Positions 32,918 to 42,413 of a DNA stretch of 64,000 nt are shown piece after piece (the stretch's first letter is position 1; every line of letters begins with the position of its first letter). A program made the translations under genes and the position numbers. This stretch comes from 2-02-FULL-66-22 sp964576535 (GTDB lineage Bacteria > Methylomirabilota > Methylomirabilia > Methylomirabilales > 2-02-FULL-66-22), in the NCBI GenBank assembly GCA_964576535.1, contig CAZNWB010000004.1, positions 12,701-76,700 on the forward strand. The letters are read 5' to 3'. The notes beneath the pieces were generated by a model. That model searched no databases, was not told where the DNA came from, and was given only the letters and a program-made list of their open reading frames with translations.

Positions 32918-34009
32918 ATGTGTAAGGAAAGAATTTCAAAAGTGGTGCTGACTGTGACGTCGGCCGTGGCCATCGTCCTTGCTGTCGCCGGATGCGGGAA
33001 AAAAGAAGAGCCGGCCCCGAAGGCGGCGAGCCAGCCGACGGAGGTGAAGAGGCTGGTAGACGACACGAAACGTTACGCAGAAAGGCTGAAGGCTCAACCG
33101 GCTGGAGGTGGCCCGGCGCCCGAACAGCTTGCCAAACTGACCGCCCAGTTGGACCAGCTTCTCCGTCATATGGAGGAAAAGGCCCAGGTACAGCAACAGG
33201 GCGGCGATGTCTCCAAACCCAACGAGCAGATCGCCGCGGATTTGGCACAACTGCAGGAAGTCCAGAGTACCCTGCCGGCCGCCACGGGGGACCAGGGGAC
33301 GCCGCCGGCCGCAGGGCAAGAAGCGCAACCAGCCTCCACCGGAGCGCAGGCGACACCACCGGCTGCAGGCCAGGAAAAACCGGCCCTCGACATGATCAGC
33401 GAGAACCTTGCGAAGATCACCCAGATCGTCAAGCAGGGGCAGGAGCTCGTTGCTGTGTTGCGCCCGCCCAAGGGCCAAGCCGGGGACCCCTCTGCCTCCA
33501 GCATGGGTGGAACCTCAGAGGGAACACCGCCCGCAGGTGGGGCTCAAGCGTCCGAAGTTTTGCAGTCGAGCACAGGATCGTCCGCCACGGCCTCTGCGAC
33601 CACTGAGTCCTCCACCACTCCTGTTCCCGAAACCACTGAGTCCTCCAGTGGCGCCTCGGGTAGCGCTGCCCCCGTGCTCGTAGCCCAGGCCGGCGGGCAG
33701 CCCGCGCCTGTCACCACGGGTTACGCCCGTGTGCACATGAATGCATACCCAAAAGGGCGGTTTCAGCTAAAGGTCAACGGGTTGCTGGCGGGTCAATATG
33801 ACAGTCATATCGATACGGAGTTGGGCCCGCTCCTCAAGGCTGGAGCCATCAATACGATCACTTTTACTTTCAGCCAGCCTGGAAGCACAGTAGATCTCCA
33901 AGTCATGGCTCCCGGTAGCGATAAATGGTTTAACATTCTGAAATTCCACGCCTCAAAAGAAAAGCTGGAGGACAGCGTGCAGATCCCCTTCGTGGGCGAA
34001 AAGAAGTAA
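32918..34009 (+). CDS. Lipoprotein with coiled coil, low-complexity linker and C-terminal KGRFQLKVNG domain
   Basis: 363 residues. Lipobox VAGC near residue 26. A helical region (about 40-190) with Gln/Ala-rich repeats is followed by a Ser/Thr/Pro linker (about 195-260). The compact C-terminal domain (about 275-360) runs from KGRFQLKVNGLLAG to QIPFVGEKK. A second copy of that domain occurs in the broken gene at 35404-35917. Ribosome binding site GGGAGGG. Unknown function; surface-exposed adaptor is a guess. Confidence 0.65.
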   Translation: MCKERISKVVLTVTSAVAIVLAVAGCGKKEEPAPKAASQPTEVKRLVDDTKRYAERLKAQPAGGGPAPEQLAKLTAQLDQLLRHMEEKAQVQQQGGDVSKPNEQIAADLAQLQEVQSTLPAATGDQGTPPAAGQEAQPASTGAQATPPAAGQEKPALDMISENLAKITQIVKQGQELVAVLRPPKGQAGDPSASSMGGTSEGTPPAGGAQASEVLQSSTGSSATASATTESSTTPVPETTESSSGASGSAAPVLVAQAGGQPAPVTTGYARVHMNAYPKGRFQLKVNGLLAGQYDSHIDTELGPLLKAGAINTITFTFSQPGSTVDLQVMAPGSDKWFNILKFHASKEKLEDSVQIPFVGEKK

Positions 34010-34067
34010 CCATACAGTCCGATCGGTAGAAGCCTGGCTGACGCCTTCTGTGGACAGGAGGTGCCCC

Positions 34068-35306
34068 ATGACACCCCTCCGTACATCCTTACTCGTCAGG
34101 CGAGTCCAGTTGTTTGCTTGCGTTGCGATCCTCGCCGCCGGCTGCGCCGGCCAGATGCCTCGCCTACCCGAGGGGGCGGGCATGGCCCTCGGCTTGGGGA
34201 AGGCCTTCATGGACCGTCCCAGCTTTAGCGACGCCGACGAGGCGCGGATGGCCAGGGAAAATGCCAAGAAGTTCGAGGCCGAACATCAGATGTGGGAGGA
34301 CCCGCTCCTCGAGGCCTACCTGACCCAGATCACCCAGCGGATCGTTTCCGTCGCCAAGCCCCGGCCCTTTCCCTACCGCATCCGCGTCGTCAACGAAGCG
34401 AGCATCAACGCCTTCACCTTCGGCGGGGGCCTCATCTACGTCCATGCTGGCTTGCTCGCCAGGATGGAGAACGAGGCAGAATTCGTCACGGTGCTCGCCC
34501 ATGAGATCGCCCATGTGACGGAACAGCACGTGACGAAGGGGATCGAGGCGGCCTATGGCATCCAGCTCCTCGGGCAGGTTGCAGCGACTGGTGCTGCCGC
34601 GTCAGGGACCCTTCCGCCGGCGGCACTCGAGAAGACGTTCGAATACTCGATGAACGCCGCGATCAACGGTTATGGCCGGAGCCAGGAGACCGAGGCAGAC
34701 GAGGTGGGCCTCGAGTACCTGGTCAAGGCCGGCTACGACCCTCGCGAGGCACCTCGGACGTTCGAGCAGCTCATGAAAGAGTACGGAGACCAGACGTCGT
34801 TCCAGAACTTCTTTTATGGAAGCCATCCGACGAACGCTGCCCGCATCGAGCGGACGACCGAACTCGTCAAGTCCAAGTACGCCAAAGATCTGGCGACCCG
34901 GCGCCTGGTCGTGAACACCCAGGAGTTCATGCAGCGCACGCGGGTGCTCGTCGTCGCCACGGGAATCCTGGATTACGACACCAAGCGGTTCAACACCGCG
35001 ACCGCCATGTTCAAGAAGGCCGCGCGGGCCGATGCGGCCGACCCGGTGCCGCATTATTACCTTGGAAAGATCGCCCTGGAGACCGGCAGCGACGCCGGCG
35101 CGGTTGACCGGGCCATCGCCCACCTGGGCGACGCGACCAAGGCAGACGCCAAGTACGCGCTGGCCTATCGAGAGCTTGGACTCGCCTACTACCGAAAGGG
35201 CGACAAGCCAAAGGCGATCAGCGCCTTCGAGCGCTATCTTGCCCTCGATCCAAGCGCCAAGGATGCCGACCGAATCAGAGCTTCAATCACTGAACTCAAG
35301 CGGTAG
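34068..35306 (+). CDS. M48-family metalloprotease with TPR tail (BepA-like lipoprotein)
   Basis: 412 residues from the ATG at 34068 (AGGAGG upstream). Lipobox AAGC (Cys26). Zinc site HEIAH (145-149) with third ligand Glu209 in ETEADEVG. The C-terminal third has tetratricopeptide repeats (YYLGKIALETG, YRELGLAYYRKGDKPKAI). This layout matches BepA/YfgC, a periplasmic protease-chaperone for outer-membrane proteins. Its place amid secreted proteins of unknown function suggests a role in their processing or quality control. Confidence 0.85.
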   Translation: MTPLRTSLLVRRVQLFACVAILAAGCAGQMPRLPEGAGMALGLGKAFMDRPSFSDADEARMARENAKKFEAEHQMWEDPLLEAYLTQITQRIVSVAKPRPFPYRIRVVNEASINAFTFGGGLIYVHAGLLARMENEAEFVTVLAHEIAHVTEQHVTKGIEAAYGIQLLGQVAATGAAASGTLPPAALEKTFEYSMNAAINGYGRSQETEADEVGLEYLVKAGYDPREAPRTFEQLMKEYGDQTSFQNFFYGSHPTNAARIERTTELVKSKYAKDLATRRLVVNTQEFMQRTRVLVVATGILDYDTKRFNTATAMFKKAARADAADPVPHYYLGKIALETGSDAGAVDRAIAHLGDATKADAKYALAYRELGLAYYRKGDKPKAISAFERYLALDPSAKDADRIRASITELKR

Positions 35307-35403
35307 CAGCGTGAAGCTGGTCATCCACCGGAAGCCGCCGGTACGTGTTGCGCCTGATGTGGGTTGCACGCATTAAGGCAGCGTGATCGCCCGGGAGGAG
35401 ATC

Positions 35404-35917
35404 ATGCGCACATTCATGAAGCCGATCCTGCTGATCGTCGCAATACTGTTGATGCCGCTGACGCCCGCCGCCCAGGGACACGACGCCTCCTCCGCACAAC
35501 GGCAAAGGCCGGCTTCAGATCAAGGTCAATGGCCTGCTGGCAGTTGCCTATGACCAACATGTCCAAATGGCCTTGGACCCCCTTCTGCAGCCCGGGGCCA
35601 TGAATACAATCACCTTTACATTCAACCGCCCTGGAGGCCAAGTCGAACTCTCAGTCAAAGCTCCCGGTAGCGATCAATGGGTTCCGATTCTGAAGTTCAC
35701 CGCCCCACAGGGCAAACTGGAAGACAGCTTCGAGGTTCCATTCGTGGGGGAAGGAGGGCAGCAAGTTCGGGAGGCAGGAGGAAAGCCAGAACCAGCGAGA
35801 TCGGCGCGCCCGATCCCCCAAAAGATCCTGACGCCAAAGAAATCGCGATATTCCAAAGCCGTGCCAGGCGGCGACAGCAGCTCTGCAACGTCTCGCCCCG
35901 AAAGGAGGGCCCAGTGA
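35404..35917 (+). pseudogene. Frameshifted gene: signal peptide plus KGRFQLKVNG-type domain
   Basis: Frame 1 from the ATG at 35404 (GGAGGAGATC upstream) encodes a good signal peptide, then stops near 35553. The adjoining frame from about 35490 encodes GKGRLQIKVNGLLAV through KLEDSFEVPFVGE, clearly paralogous to the C-terminal domain of the lipoprotein at 32918, and continues to a TGA at 35917. A one-base change near 35490-35505 would restore a single protein of about 170 residues. The 3' end is still coupled (GTGA) to the next gene, so the break may be recent or a sequencing error. Confidence 0.65.
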
Positions 35918-36732
35918 AAACTTTCCCAGAGGGAATCGGCCGGCTAGTCCTTTTGCTTGTGACATCCCTTGGACTCCTGACGCTCCCATACGCATTGCCT
36001 GCCGAGGCCAAGTTTCACAAAGGGCTCTTGGATGACCCCAAGGGGAAGGCCGAGCGGTCCGCCGAGTGTGCGAAGGGAGATACCAAGGTCGAGAGGAAGA
36101 TCGTAAGCGGTACGATCAAGCACGCGAAGGAGAAGTACAAAATCGCTTCCCTGGTCGACGCGAACGACGAGAAGCGCTCCGAGAAAGAGATGTATGACTT
36201 TCTGAACTGGAAGCTTGGGTCCCCGTCGGCGGTGTGCGGTCAGTACATTACTGGGGGGCAAAAGCACTTCAATAAAGGTTACACTGACGAGGCTGCAGCG
36301 TCCCTGTTGGGGATGGAACTGCCCGGGGGCGGACGGACCGAGTTCAAGCTCCCGAAGAGGATCTCCGACCAGCTCAAGGCGCAGATCAAGAGTTGCGCGG
36401 ACCAGGTTGCGGGTGCGGTCGCGGGTAAGGCGCCAGCGAGCCCGGCGCCGGCGAGCCAGTCGGCCACAGACAAGCTCACCGCCCAGGCGATGGAAAAGGT
36501 GTCGCCTGCCTGCAAGCAGCAGGTAGATAAGCTGCGCCAGCAGCTCGAGAAGGACTACAGCATCCCGCCGGAGCTGCAAGACATGGCCATCAAAAAGATT
36601 TCCGAGGCCGCGGTCGCGGGGACCAAGGCGGTCGACCGGATCGGATTCAACATGCCCAAGAAGTGGGATGTCGAAACAAGCGCCGTTGAGAAGCTGATGG
36701 CCGAAAGACGGGCTGAAAGGGGTGCGCGGTAA
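35914..36732 (+). CDS. Secreted protein, unknown function
   Basis: 272 residues from the GTG at 35914, chosen because AAAGGAGGG precedes it and a signal peptide follows at once (LVLLLVTSLGLLTLPYALPAEA). The mature protein is Lys/Ala/Glu-rich with four or five Cys (AECAKGD, AVCGQY, KSCADQ, SPACKQQ) that may pair. No recognised domain. Overlaps the end of the frameshifted gene by four bases. Confidence 0.6.
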   Translation: MKTFPEGIGRLVLLLVTSLGLLTLPYALPAEAKFHKGLLDDPKGKAERSAECAKGDTKVERKIVSGTIKHAKEKYKIASLVDANDEKRSEKEMYDFLNWKLGSPSAVCGQYITGGQKHFNKGYTDEAAASLLGMELPGGGRTEFKLPKRISDQLKAQIKSCADQVAGAVAGKAPASPAPASQSATDKLTAQAMEKVSPACKQQVDKLRQQLEKDYSIPPELQDMAIKKISEAAVAGTKAVDRIGFNMPKKWDVETSAVEKLMAERRAERGAR

Positions 36733-36896
36733 GCGGCGACAAAGGGTCGAGACCAAACAATTGGCGCGGTTTCGCTGGGACATCGCGATTGCGGAGGGAT
36801 CAACGAAGAGCAACCTCAGCGGCCTCTCGCCGAGGGCCACTGAGTTGTAGTTTCTGCCGTGAGGAGGACAGCCGAATCCGTAGAAGGAGAACGACG

Positions 36897-38810
36897 ATGA
36901 TGCCGATGGCCAAGCCGACTCGTCTCGTCGCGGCGGTGGCCGCGACATTCCGTCCGGCCCTGCTCGCTCTCTTCGCTTTGTTCGTCTCAGGATTTCTCTG
37001 GCCGGCCGTGGCCGCGGAACCGTGTTGCCAGATCACCAGCATCGACACCAGCGGGGGCACGGTGACGGCCAAGGAATCGGCCAGCCAACGGACATTCCAG
37101 TTCACTGTAAAAGACCGTCTGCTCCTCTCTAGGCTCAAGGTGGGCCAGAGGATCTACGCGAACTTCAACAGCAAGCAGGTGTCTGTCGATGGCAGGGTGT
37201 TCTGCTGCCCGATCGTGACGATCTCGGCGGCTGCCCCGCAACCGGCGCCCCGACCGACCACTGCGCCGAGCACCCCGTCCGCCTCTCCACCTCGTCCAGC
37301 CCCAGGCGGACCGCCCCCCGCTGGGCAGCCGGCGACCGGAGCGGCGCCGCCGGTCATTACGTTGCCGAAAGCCTTCATTGCCACCGGCCCCGTGAGAAGA
37401 TCGGCCCCGCAGCGCAGTGCCCAATGGGAATCGCGCCGCCTGAGCACGACGGTGGATGGCAAGCCCACCGACGTCGAGGTGATCCACCTCCGCGGAATCG
37501 AGGGGATTGAAGCGGCCGACATTCCTGAGTCGGCGAAGGCGTTCTTCCTCACCCACGCCAAAACGCTCCCCCCGGATGAGGTGGCTCACTATGTGGTCAA
37601 TAAGAAACAGATCGAAGAGTGGGCCAAGACTCATCCGATGCCCGAGACCTTGAAGAAGAAAAAGGAAACCCATCGTAAGCGCGGATGTCACAGCATCTCG
37701 ATGAAGTGCGCCAGAAAGGGAGTGGAGCATGTTTCAAAGGAAGTGTCGAAACAGGCCGAGGCTCTGCGAAAGGAGGCTCGCGACGAGTGGAAAGATATCT
37801 CGCGCGAACTCGGTCGCGGCTTGAAGATGACCGAAGGGGCACTGCTCGAGTGCTTTCGCGACCACACGATCTCGAGTGGCCCCATACGGATCGGGTCACT
37901 GACAATCCCGCCGAAGATCAGGTTCGCCGGGCCCCTTGCCACAGGCAAGGACGGCAAGGTGGACGGCAGGGCGAACATCAGTTTCCCCATCCGGTTGGAT
38001 GAAGTCACTGTCGAAGTCAAAGCGTTCGTCATCCCCTGCGCGGTCACCGTGCCGGCGCTCCCCATCTTTGTACGTCCGAAGAGCGTTTCGCTTGAGGGAG
38101 TCCTGACCGTGGACAGCACCCTCGACCTGGAGCTCAACGCGAAGGGCAGGCTGACGAAAGAGATCCCGCTGATCCAGCGGACGGAGGTGAATCTCTTCAC
38201 GACCGTCATCTTCATCCACGCGGTCCCGGTCGAGTTGGACCTCGGGATCGAGTTCGAGGGCCAGGTGGTCATCAAAACCGACGGTGCCCTGCACGCGACG
38301 TTCTGCGATGTGAGAAAGCGGAAGATCCGGTTAGACTTCGACTGCAACGGTAAAGGCTGCAGTGGCTCGCCGCGCGACCTGCCGGTGGACTTCACACCCA
38401 TACGGGATCTGCAAGTTGCTGCCCAAGGCCACGCCTCCATCAGGCCGGCCGTCTTCACCGCGGTTTCGTTGGATGTCAATTTCGGCGCTCTGGGGGCCCG
38501 CGTCGGGCCAGAGTTCTACGTGAGCGCCGAGGTCCAGGGCGCGGCACGCGCTGGCTCCTCCGGGACGCCGCCGGCCAGCCCGGCTGTAACCGCTGCCGGC
38601 CTTACGGCCAACTTGTACGCGGGCGTCGATATGCGCTACTTGGTTGACTTCCTGCAACCGGAATTCGCGCCAGGGGTGTCTCCCGTGAAGAGTTTGGAGA
38701 GCAGAGCCCATCTGTGGAAAGACAGCCTTCTGTCCAAATCAGTGGGCTCGCCGTCGGCCGCAGCCCAACCGAGCAAACCGGGCTCGGCGAGCGCGCGGTG
38801 TGCGAAGTGA
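36897..38810 (+). CDS. Large secreted protein with N-terminal CCxI domain
   Basis: 637 residues from the ATG at 36897 (AGAAGGAGAA upstream). Signal peptide to about residue 39. A small beta domain (about 39-105) begins EPCCQITSID and ends VFCCPIVTIS; similar Cys-Cys-bounded domains occur in other secreted proteins. After a Pro-rich linker (about 110-155) come a helical region and a long beta-rich stretch. An Ala-rich C-terminus ends in Cys. No enzyme motif. It may be an envelope or surface structural protein. Confidence 0.6.
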   Translation: MMPMAKPTRLVAAVAATFRPALLALFALFVSGFLWPAVAAEPCCQITSIDTSGGTVTAKESASQRTFQFTVKDRLLLSRLKVGQRIYANFNSKQVSVDGRVFCCPIVTISAAAPQPAPRPTTAPSTPSASPPRPAPGGPPPAGQPATGAAPPVITLPKAFIATGPVRRSAPQRSAQWESRRLSTTVDGKPTDVEVIHLRGIEGIEAADIPESAKAFFLTHAKTLPPDEVAHYVVNKKQIEEWAKTHPMPETLKKKKETHRKRGCHSISMKCARKGVEHVSKEVSKQAEALRKEARDEWKDISRELGRGLKMTEGALLECFRDHTISSGPIRIGSLTIPPKIRFAGPLATGKDGKVDGRANISFPIRLDEVTVEVKAFVIPCAVTVPALPIFVRPKSVSLEGVLTVDSTLDLELNAKGRLTKEIPLIQRTEVNLFTTVIFIHAVPVELDLGIEFEGQVVIKTDGALHATFCDVRKRKIRLDFDCNGKGCSGSPRDLPVDFTPIRDLQVAAQGHASIRPAVFTAVSLDVNFGALGARVGPEFYVSAEVQGAARAGSSGTPPASPAVTAAGLTANLYAGVDMRYLVDFLQPEFAPGVSPVKSLESRAHLWKDSLLSKSVGSPSAAAQPSKPGSASARCAK

Positions 38811-38928
38811 AGGTCCTGAACGCGACGTTCGGGCGGCTGCGCTGATGGCCCTGCTCAACGCCGCCTCCGCGTCAGCCCAGCCGGAGTCGTCAGCAGCTCG
38901 TCTCCCGGTCTTCGAGTAGGAGGCCGGG

Positions 38929-39110
38929 ATGAAGGCCGTTAGGTCGGTCGCGGTCGTTATTGATCTGGATTCGAGATCCTGCCCCAGCACAAGGACTTCT
39001 TCCAGAAGGTCTCCGGAAAGCTCGACCCCGAGGTGCGATGGGCGCGGCAATTCAAGGGCGTGGACGGGTATGTGCCCGGCTGTGCGGCAGCGATGCGGGT
39101 GTCGCAGTAA
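38929..39110 (+). pseudogene. Remnant of a small gene, frameshifted
   Basis: From the ATG at 38929 (AGGAGGCCGGG upstream) the reading frame must change near 38963-38972. The third frame then reads FEILPQHKDFFQKVSG and continues to GVDGYVPGCAAAMRVSQ and a TAA at 39108. The second part has good codon use but no start of its own. Just upstream (38844-38918) is another short open frame resembling the end of a signal peptide. The 350-base gap between island genes thus looks like decayed coding DNA. Confidence 0.4.
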
Positions 39111-39158
39111 GTCGGATCCACTACCCTCCTCCGGCGAGGGGCCGGGAAAGGCAAGACG

Positions 39159-40022
39159 ATGAAAAACATCTGCGGAGATCTGCACTTGCGCTGGGCCGCT
39201 CTCGGGTTTTTGCTTGCCATGACGATTCCCACGGCGGCGTACGCCGCGGCTCCCGACTCGCCGCTCCTCCCCGCGTGGGAATTCCGCATTGCCCAAGCCG
39301 CCATCCCAAAGCCCGTAGACAGAATCTCCCAGCCCACCGCTGTCGCGTATCTGGTGAATGGATTTACGGGCTGCTGCATCTCACCGAAAGTGTGGGATTT
39401 TCTTCGCGGCAAAGGCGCGCGGGTGCACGAATCAAACTGGAACGAAATTGACAGGAAGGGAAATCCGGGTGACATCAACCCCTTTGATGCCAGTCTCCTA
39501 TCTTGGAAGGTCCGTCCCGATCCGCCCAATGATGAAACCTTCATCAAGCAAATGCTGGAAGCCATCGGAAAAATCCCGCCCACAACTCCCCTGATCCTGA
39601 TTGGGCATAGCTTCGGCGGTGACGCGATCCTGCAGGTGGCTACACGTCTCAACAAGAATACCGGGCGTCGGATTGCGTTTCTTGGCGTGCTCGATGCCGT
39701 GGGGAAAGGGGGATTGAGAAAGAATGTCACGAGTCCCGTCCCGCCGAATGTAGAGTACTTTTTCAACCGATGGCAGGCGAATCAGCCTTTCCAGGGTGAC
39801 CACTTCATTCCCTTCGATCGGTCTCTCAACGGGGACATAAAGACTCACGCGCGTGACAACAGCCAGGGAAAGCAGAATACGGAAAAGACGGCCAAGTGCG
39901 ACACGAAATACCGGGATCCCATCAAGGCGATTCCCCAACTTCTCCAGCATGGCGAAGTCCCGAAAGATTCCTGTATCCAACAGAAGATCATCGAACTTCT
40001 CGCCGCCAGGATTTTCAAATAG
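39159..40022 (+). CDS. Secreted alpha/beta hydrolase (lipase-like)
   Basis: 287 residues with a signal peptide (cleavage after YAA, about residue 30). The nucleophile elbow is GHSFGGD (Ser151) after the strand PLILIG, and VNGFTGCC marks the oxyanion-loop side. A late His-containing segment (QGDHFIPFDRS) may supply the catalytic His. Substrate unknown; triacylglycerol, phospholipid or ester hydrolysis are all possible. Followed by two further secreted hydrolase-like genes. Confidence 0.75.
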   Translation: MKNICGDLHLRWAALGFLLAMTIPTAAYAAAPDSPLLPAWEFRIAQAAIPKPVDRISQPTAVAYLVNGFTGCCISPKVWDFLRGKGARVHESNWNEIDRKGNPGDINPFDASLLSWKVRPDPPNDETFIKQMLEAIGKIPPTTPLILIGHSFGGDAILQVATRLNKNTGRRIAFLGVLDAVGKGGLRKNVTSPVPPNVEYFFNRWQANQPFQGDHFIPFDRSLNGDIKTHARDNSQGKQNTEKTAKCDTKYRDPIKAIPQLLQHGEVPKDSCIQQKIIELLAARIFK

Positions 40023-40051
40023 GCCCTAGTTCCGGCAAAGGAGGAAATGTC

Positions 40052-40990
40052 ATGAGCACCAGGCTACCGAGCCTCACGATGATTGCCGCGCTGGTCCTGG
40101 GCGCGGTGGCCTGGCTCGCGCCGGGGCCTTTCTGCTGCCCCATCGTCAGCGCCGGCACCGCTCCACCCGTGCAAACCGCGCCAGGGGTGGCCACGGCCCT
40201 GCTCCGCCAGACGAAATTCGACCCTAAAGTCCACGGGTTCGAGTTCACCAACTACTTCACCGGTGACATCCTGGTGGATCTGCCCGTGATCGGCAGGGTC
40301 GACCTCGGTAATACAACCTACGGGCTCTGTGGCGGAATGATCTTTGCGGCCTACGACACCTTCAACCTCGGCGCCATGGCGCCCGATGTCCCCACCACGC
40401 CTCCTGCCTCGGGAACCCCCATGCGTTCTTACATCTACGGGAGGCAGATGGACAGCCTCAGGAACAACGACTGGTTTCTGGTCCGCCGGCTCGTCTCGTG
40501 GATCCGGAAGCCCCTCAAGGACCAGACGGTTCCCAACCCGGCGGCCAAGGGTGGGGTCAATGTGCTCGAACGGGGGCTAATACATCTCTCGGGAAAGGAG
40601 TTCAAGAACAAGATCCAACCCGAGCTGAACGCGGGGCGGCCCGTGACTATCGCTCTCGTCAAAGCGTCGGGCGAAGACTTGCTCTCGAATTCCAAGGCCG
40701 CGTTCAGCAAAAACCATCAAGTCCTGGCCATCGGCTATCGCAAGCATGGCGACGAATGGCAGATCGACATCTACGATCCCAACTTTCCCAACACGATTCA
40801 GACGCTCCACACCGACGGACGGTATCAGACCCAAAAGGGCACCACCACACACACCGGCAGTTTCCGTGGTTTCTACCGTGCGCCCTACAAGATCGAGAGG
40901 CCGCCATGGGTAAAGGCCAGCCCGACGGTGGCGAGTCGCCTCAAGAGTTTTCCAGCCGTATCCCTCGGGAGACCCGACTCCGACGATTGA
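40052..40990 (+). CDS. Secreted papain-like cysteine hydrolase candidate
   Basis: 312 residues from the ATG at 40052 (GGAGGAAATGTC upstream; the longer frame overlaps the lipase gene). Signal peptide to about residue 34. YGLCGGMIFAA (Cys93), NHQVLAIGY (His222) and IYDPNFP (Asp242) are ordered and spaced as the Cys-His-Asp triad of papain/C39-like folds. Neighbours are secreted hydrolases, so a secreted effector or processing enzyme is plausible. It could instead be a transglutaminase-like enzyme. Confidence 0.55.
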   Translation: MSTRLPSLTMIAALVLGAVAWLAPGPFCCPIVSAGTAPPVQTAPGVATALLRQTKFDPKVHGFEFTNYFTGDILVDLPVIGRVDLGNTTYGLCGGMIFAAYDTFNLGAMAPDVPTTPPASGTPMRSYIYGRQMDSLRNNDWFLVRRLVSWIRKPLKDQTVPNPAAKGGVNVLERGLIHLSGKEFKNKIQPELNAGRPVTIALVKASGEDLLSNSKAAFSKNHQVLAIGYRKHGDEWQIDIYDPNFPNTIQTLHTDGRYQTQKGTTTHTGSFRGFYRAPYKIERPPWVKASPTVASRLKSFPAVSLGRPDSDD

Positions 40991-41174
40991 CATGGACGCC
41001 GATATGGTTGCAGCAGTCAAAGCCGCCGGTGCGGCGCCTTGAGCGAACCTGGGTTCACGGTCATGACGGGTTTGCTGGTGGGAATCTCCCTCTTCGGGGA
41101 ATGCCTGCCGCTTACAGCAGTCGGCATCTTTGTCCCGACATAGACACCCAAGTACGTACATGAGGAGACCCTCC

Positions 41175-42413
41175 ATGCGCGTCCGCGCCTTCCCGGTTGG
41201 CCTCGTCAAGTGCGGCCTAGTCCTCGCCCTCGCGCTCTCAATCCTGGTCGCCCTGGCAGCGCCCGCGGTCTCGGCACAGCTTTGCCCCCCGCCGGTGGTG
41301 AAGTCCCCGGAGTTGCTGGAGCCGAAAGGCTGGTGTTTCGTGGCCAGCAAGGACCCGAGACGGCCAGCGATCCTCCTCTTCCACGGCTTGCACCAAGGGG
41401 AGTGGAACTGGACGGCGCCGTCGTCGCATGACCAGTACATCTACAACTACAAGGAACACCCCAAGGTCCGTCACGAGACGAAGGAATCGCCGGGCGTCGG
41501 GATTTTCAAGATCGGGCGGTCGGAGAAGCTCGATCCGAAGAAGGTGGTGGACGACAACAACTGGTTCAATTTTCTTCTCAACCAGGGATATAGCGTCGCG
41601 ACCTGGACACAGGACGGTCCCCGGTTCGAGGCGGCCTATCAGTCCGCCAAGAAGGCGTATCAGGTCTTTTTGAAAGAGACGTCTACCCGCAGTTCCTCAG
41701 CGCCGCCGCCCATCGCACTGATCGCCCACAGCCGCGGTGGACTCGTGATTCGACGGCTGCTCAAGGACCTGGAGAACGACGTGCGGCGGGTTCGGTGGGT
41801 GATCACCCTGCACTCCCCCCACCAGGGCAGCGATATGGCGCGGGTGCCATCCCAGATCTTTGGCGAGATCACCGACCTCTTGAATCCGGTGCCTCTGCCC
41901 AAGAAGATCAAGGAGGAGCTCCACGAGCTGGCCGTCGAAATGGCGCGGCCGCTCACGAAGTTCGTCACCGATCACACGAAGGCCGGCGACGAGTCGCGAG
42001 AACTGATGCCGGGTGGGCCGCTCTTCAGGAGCCTTGAAGACGGGGAGAAGGCGCTTCCGGGGGTGAAGTACTACACCTTCGGCGGCACGAACCCAAGGTA
42101 CTACCGGCTCTACACTTGGGTATTCACGCCGGGCAGCGCGACGCCCCAGTTTCGGGGCCTCGACAAGTACTTCAAGTGGGAGATCAAGCCGGTGGAGATC
42201 GAGCAGATTTCGCCGATGTTCGACAAGGTCCGGGACTTTGCCGGAGAGATCAAACCTGGATACGGGGATGGCCTCGTCACCGACGAGCGGGCCCGACTGC
42301 CGAAGAAGACCTTTCCGAACGCGATCCACGAGACGACCAAGCTCAACCACGCTGAGGTGTTATGGAACTCGGATCTCCAACGGAAGGTCGTCAGCATCCT
42401 GGCACGCCCCTGA
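41175..42413 (+). CDS. Secreted alpha/beta hydrolase (PGAP1/lipase-like)
   Basis: 412 residues from the ATG at 41175, with AGGAG six bases upstream. Signal peptide to about residue 34. LLFHGLHQG (65-73), IALIAHSRGGLVIRRLL (Ser186 nucleophile), TLHSPHQGSDMA and a C-terminal LNHAEVLW His give the lipase fold. The AHSRGG elbow and following helix resemble PGAP1-like esterases. Unrelated in detail to the lipase at 39159, so two different hydrolase families are combined here. Confidence 0.72.
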   Translation: MRVRAFPVGLVKCGLVLALALSILVALAAPAVSAQLCPPPVVKSPELLEPKGWCFVASKDPRRPAILLFHGLHQGEWNWTAPSSHDQYIYNYKEHPKVRHETKESPGVGIFKIGRSEKLDPKKVVDDNNWFNFLLNQGYSVATWTQDGPRFEAAYQSAKKAYQVFLKETSTRSSSAPPPIALIAHSRGGLVIRRLLKDLENDVRRVRWVITLHSPHQGSDMARVPSQIFGEITDLLNPVPLPKKIKEELHELAVEMARPLTKFVTDHTKAGDESRELMPGGPLFRSLEDGEKALPGVKYYTFGGTNPRYYRLYTWVFTPGSATPQFRGLDKYFKWEIKPVEIEQISPMFDKVRDFAGEIKPGYGDGLVTDERARLPKKTFPNAIHETTKLNHAEVLWNSDLQRKVVSILARP

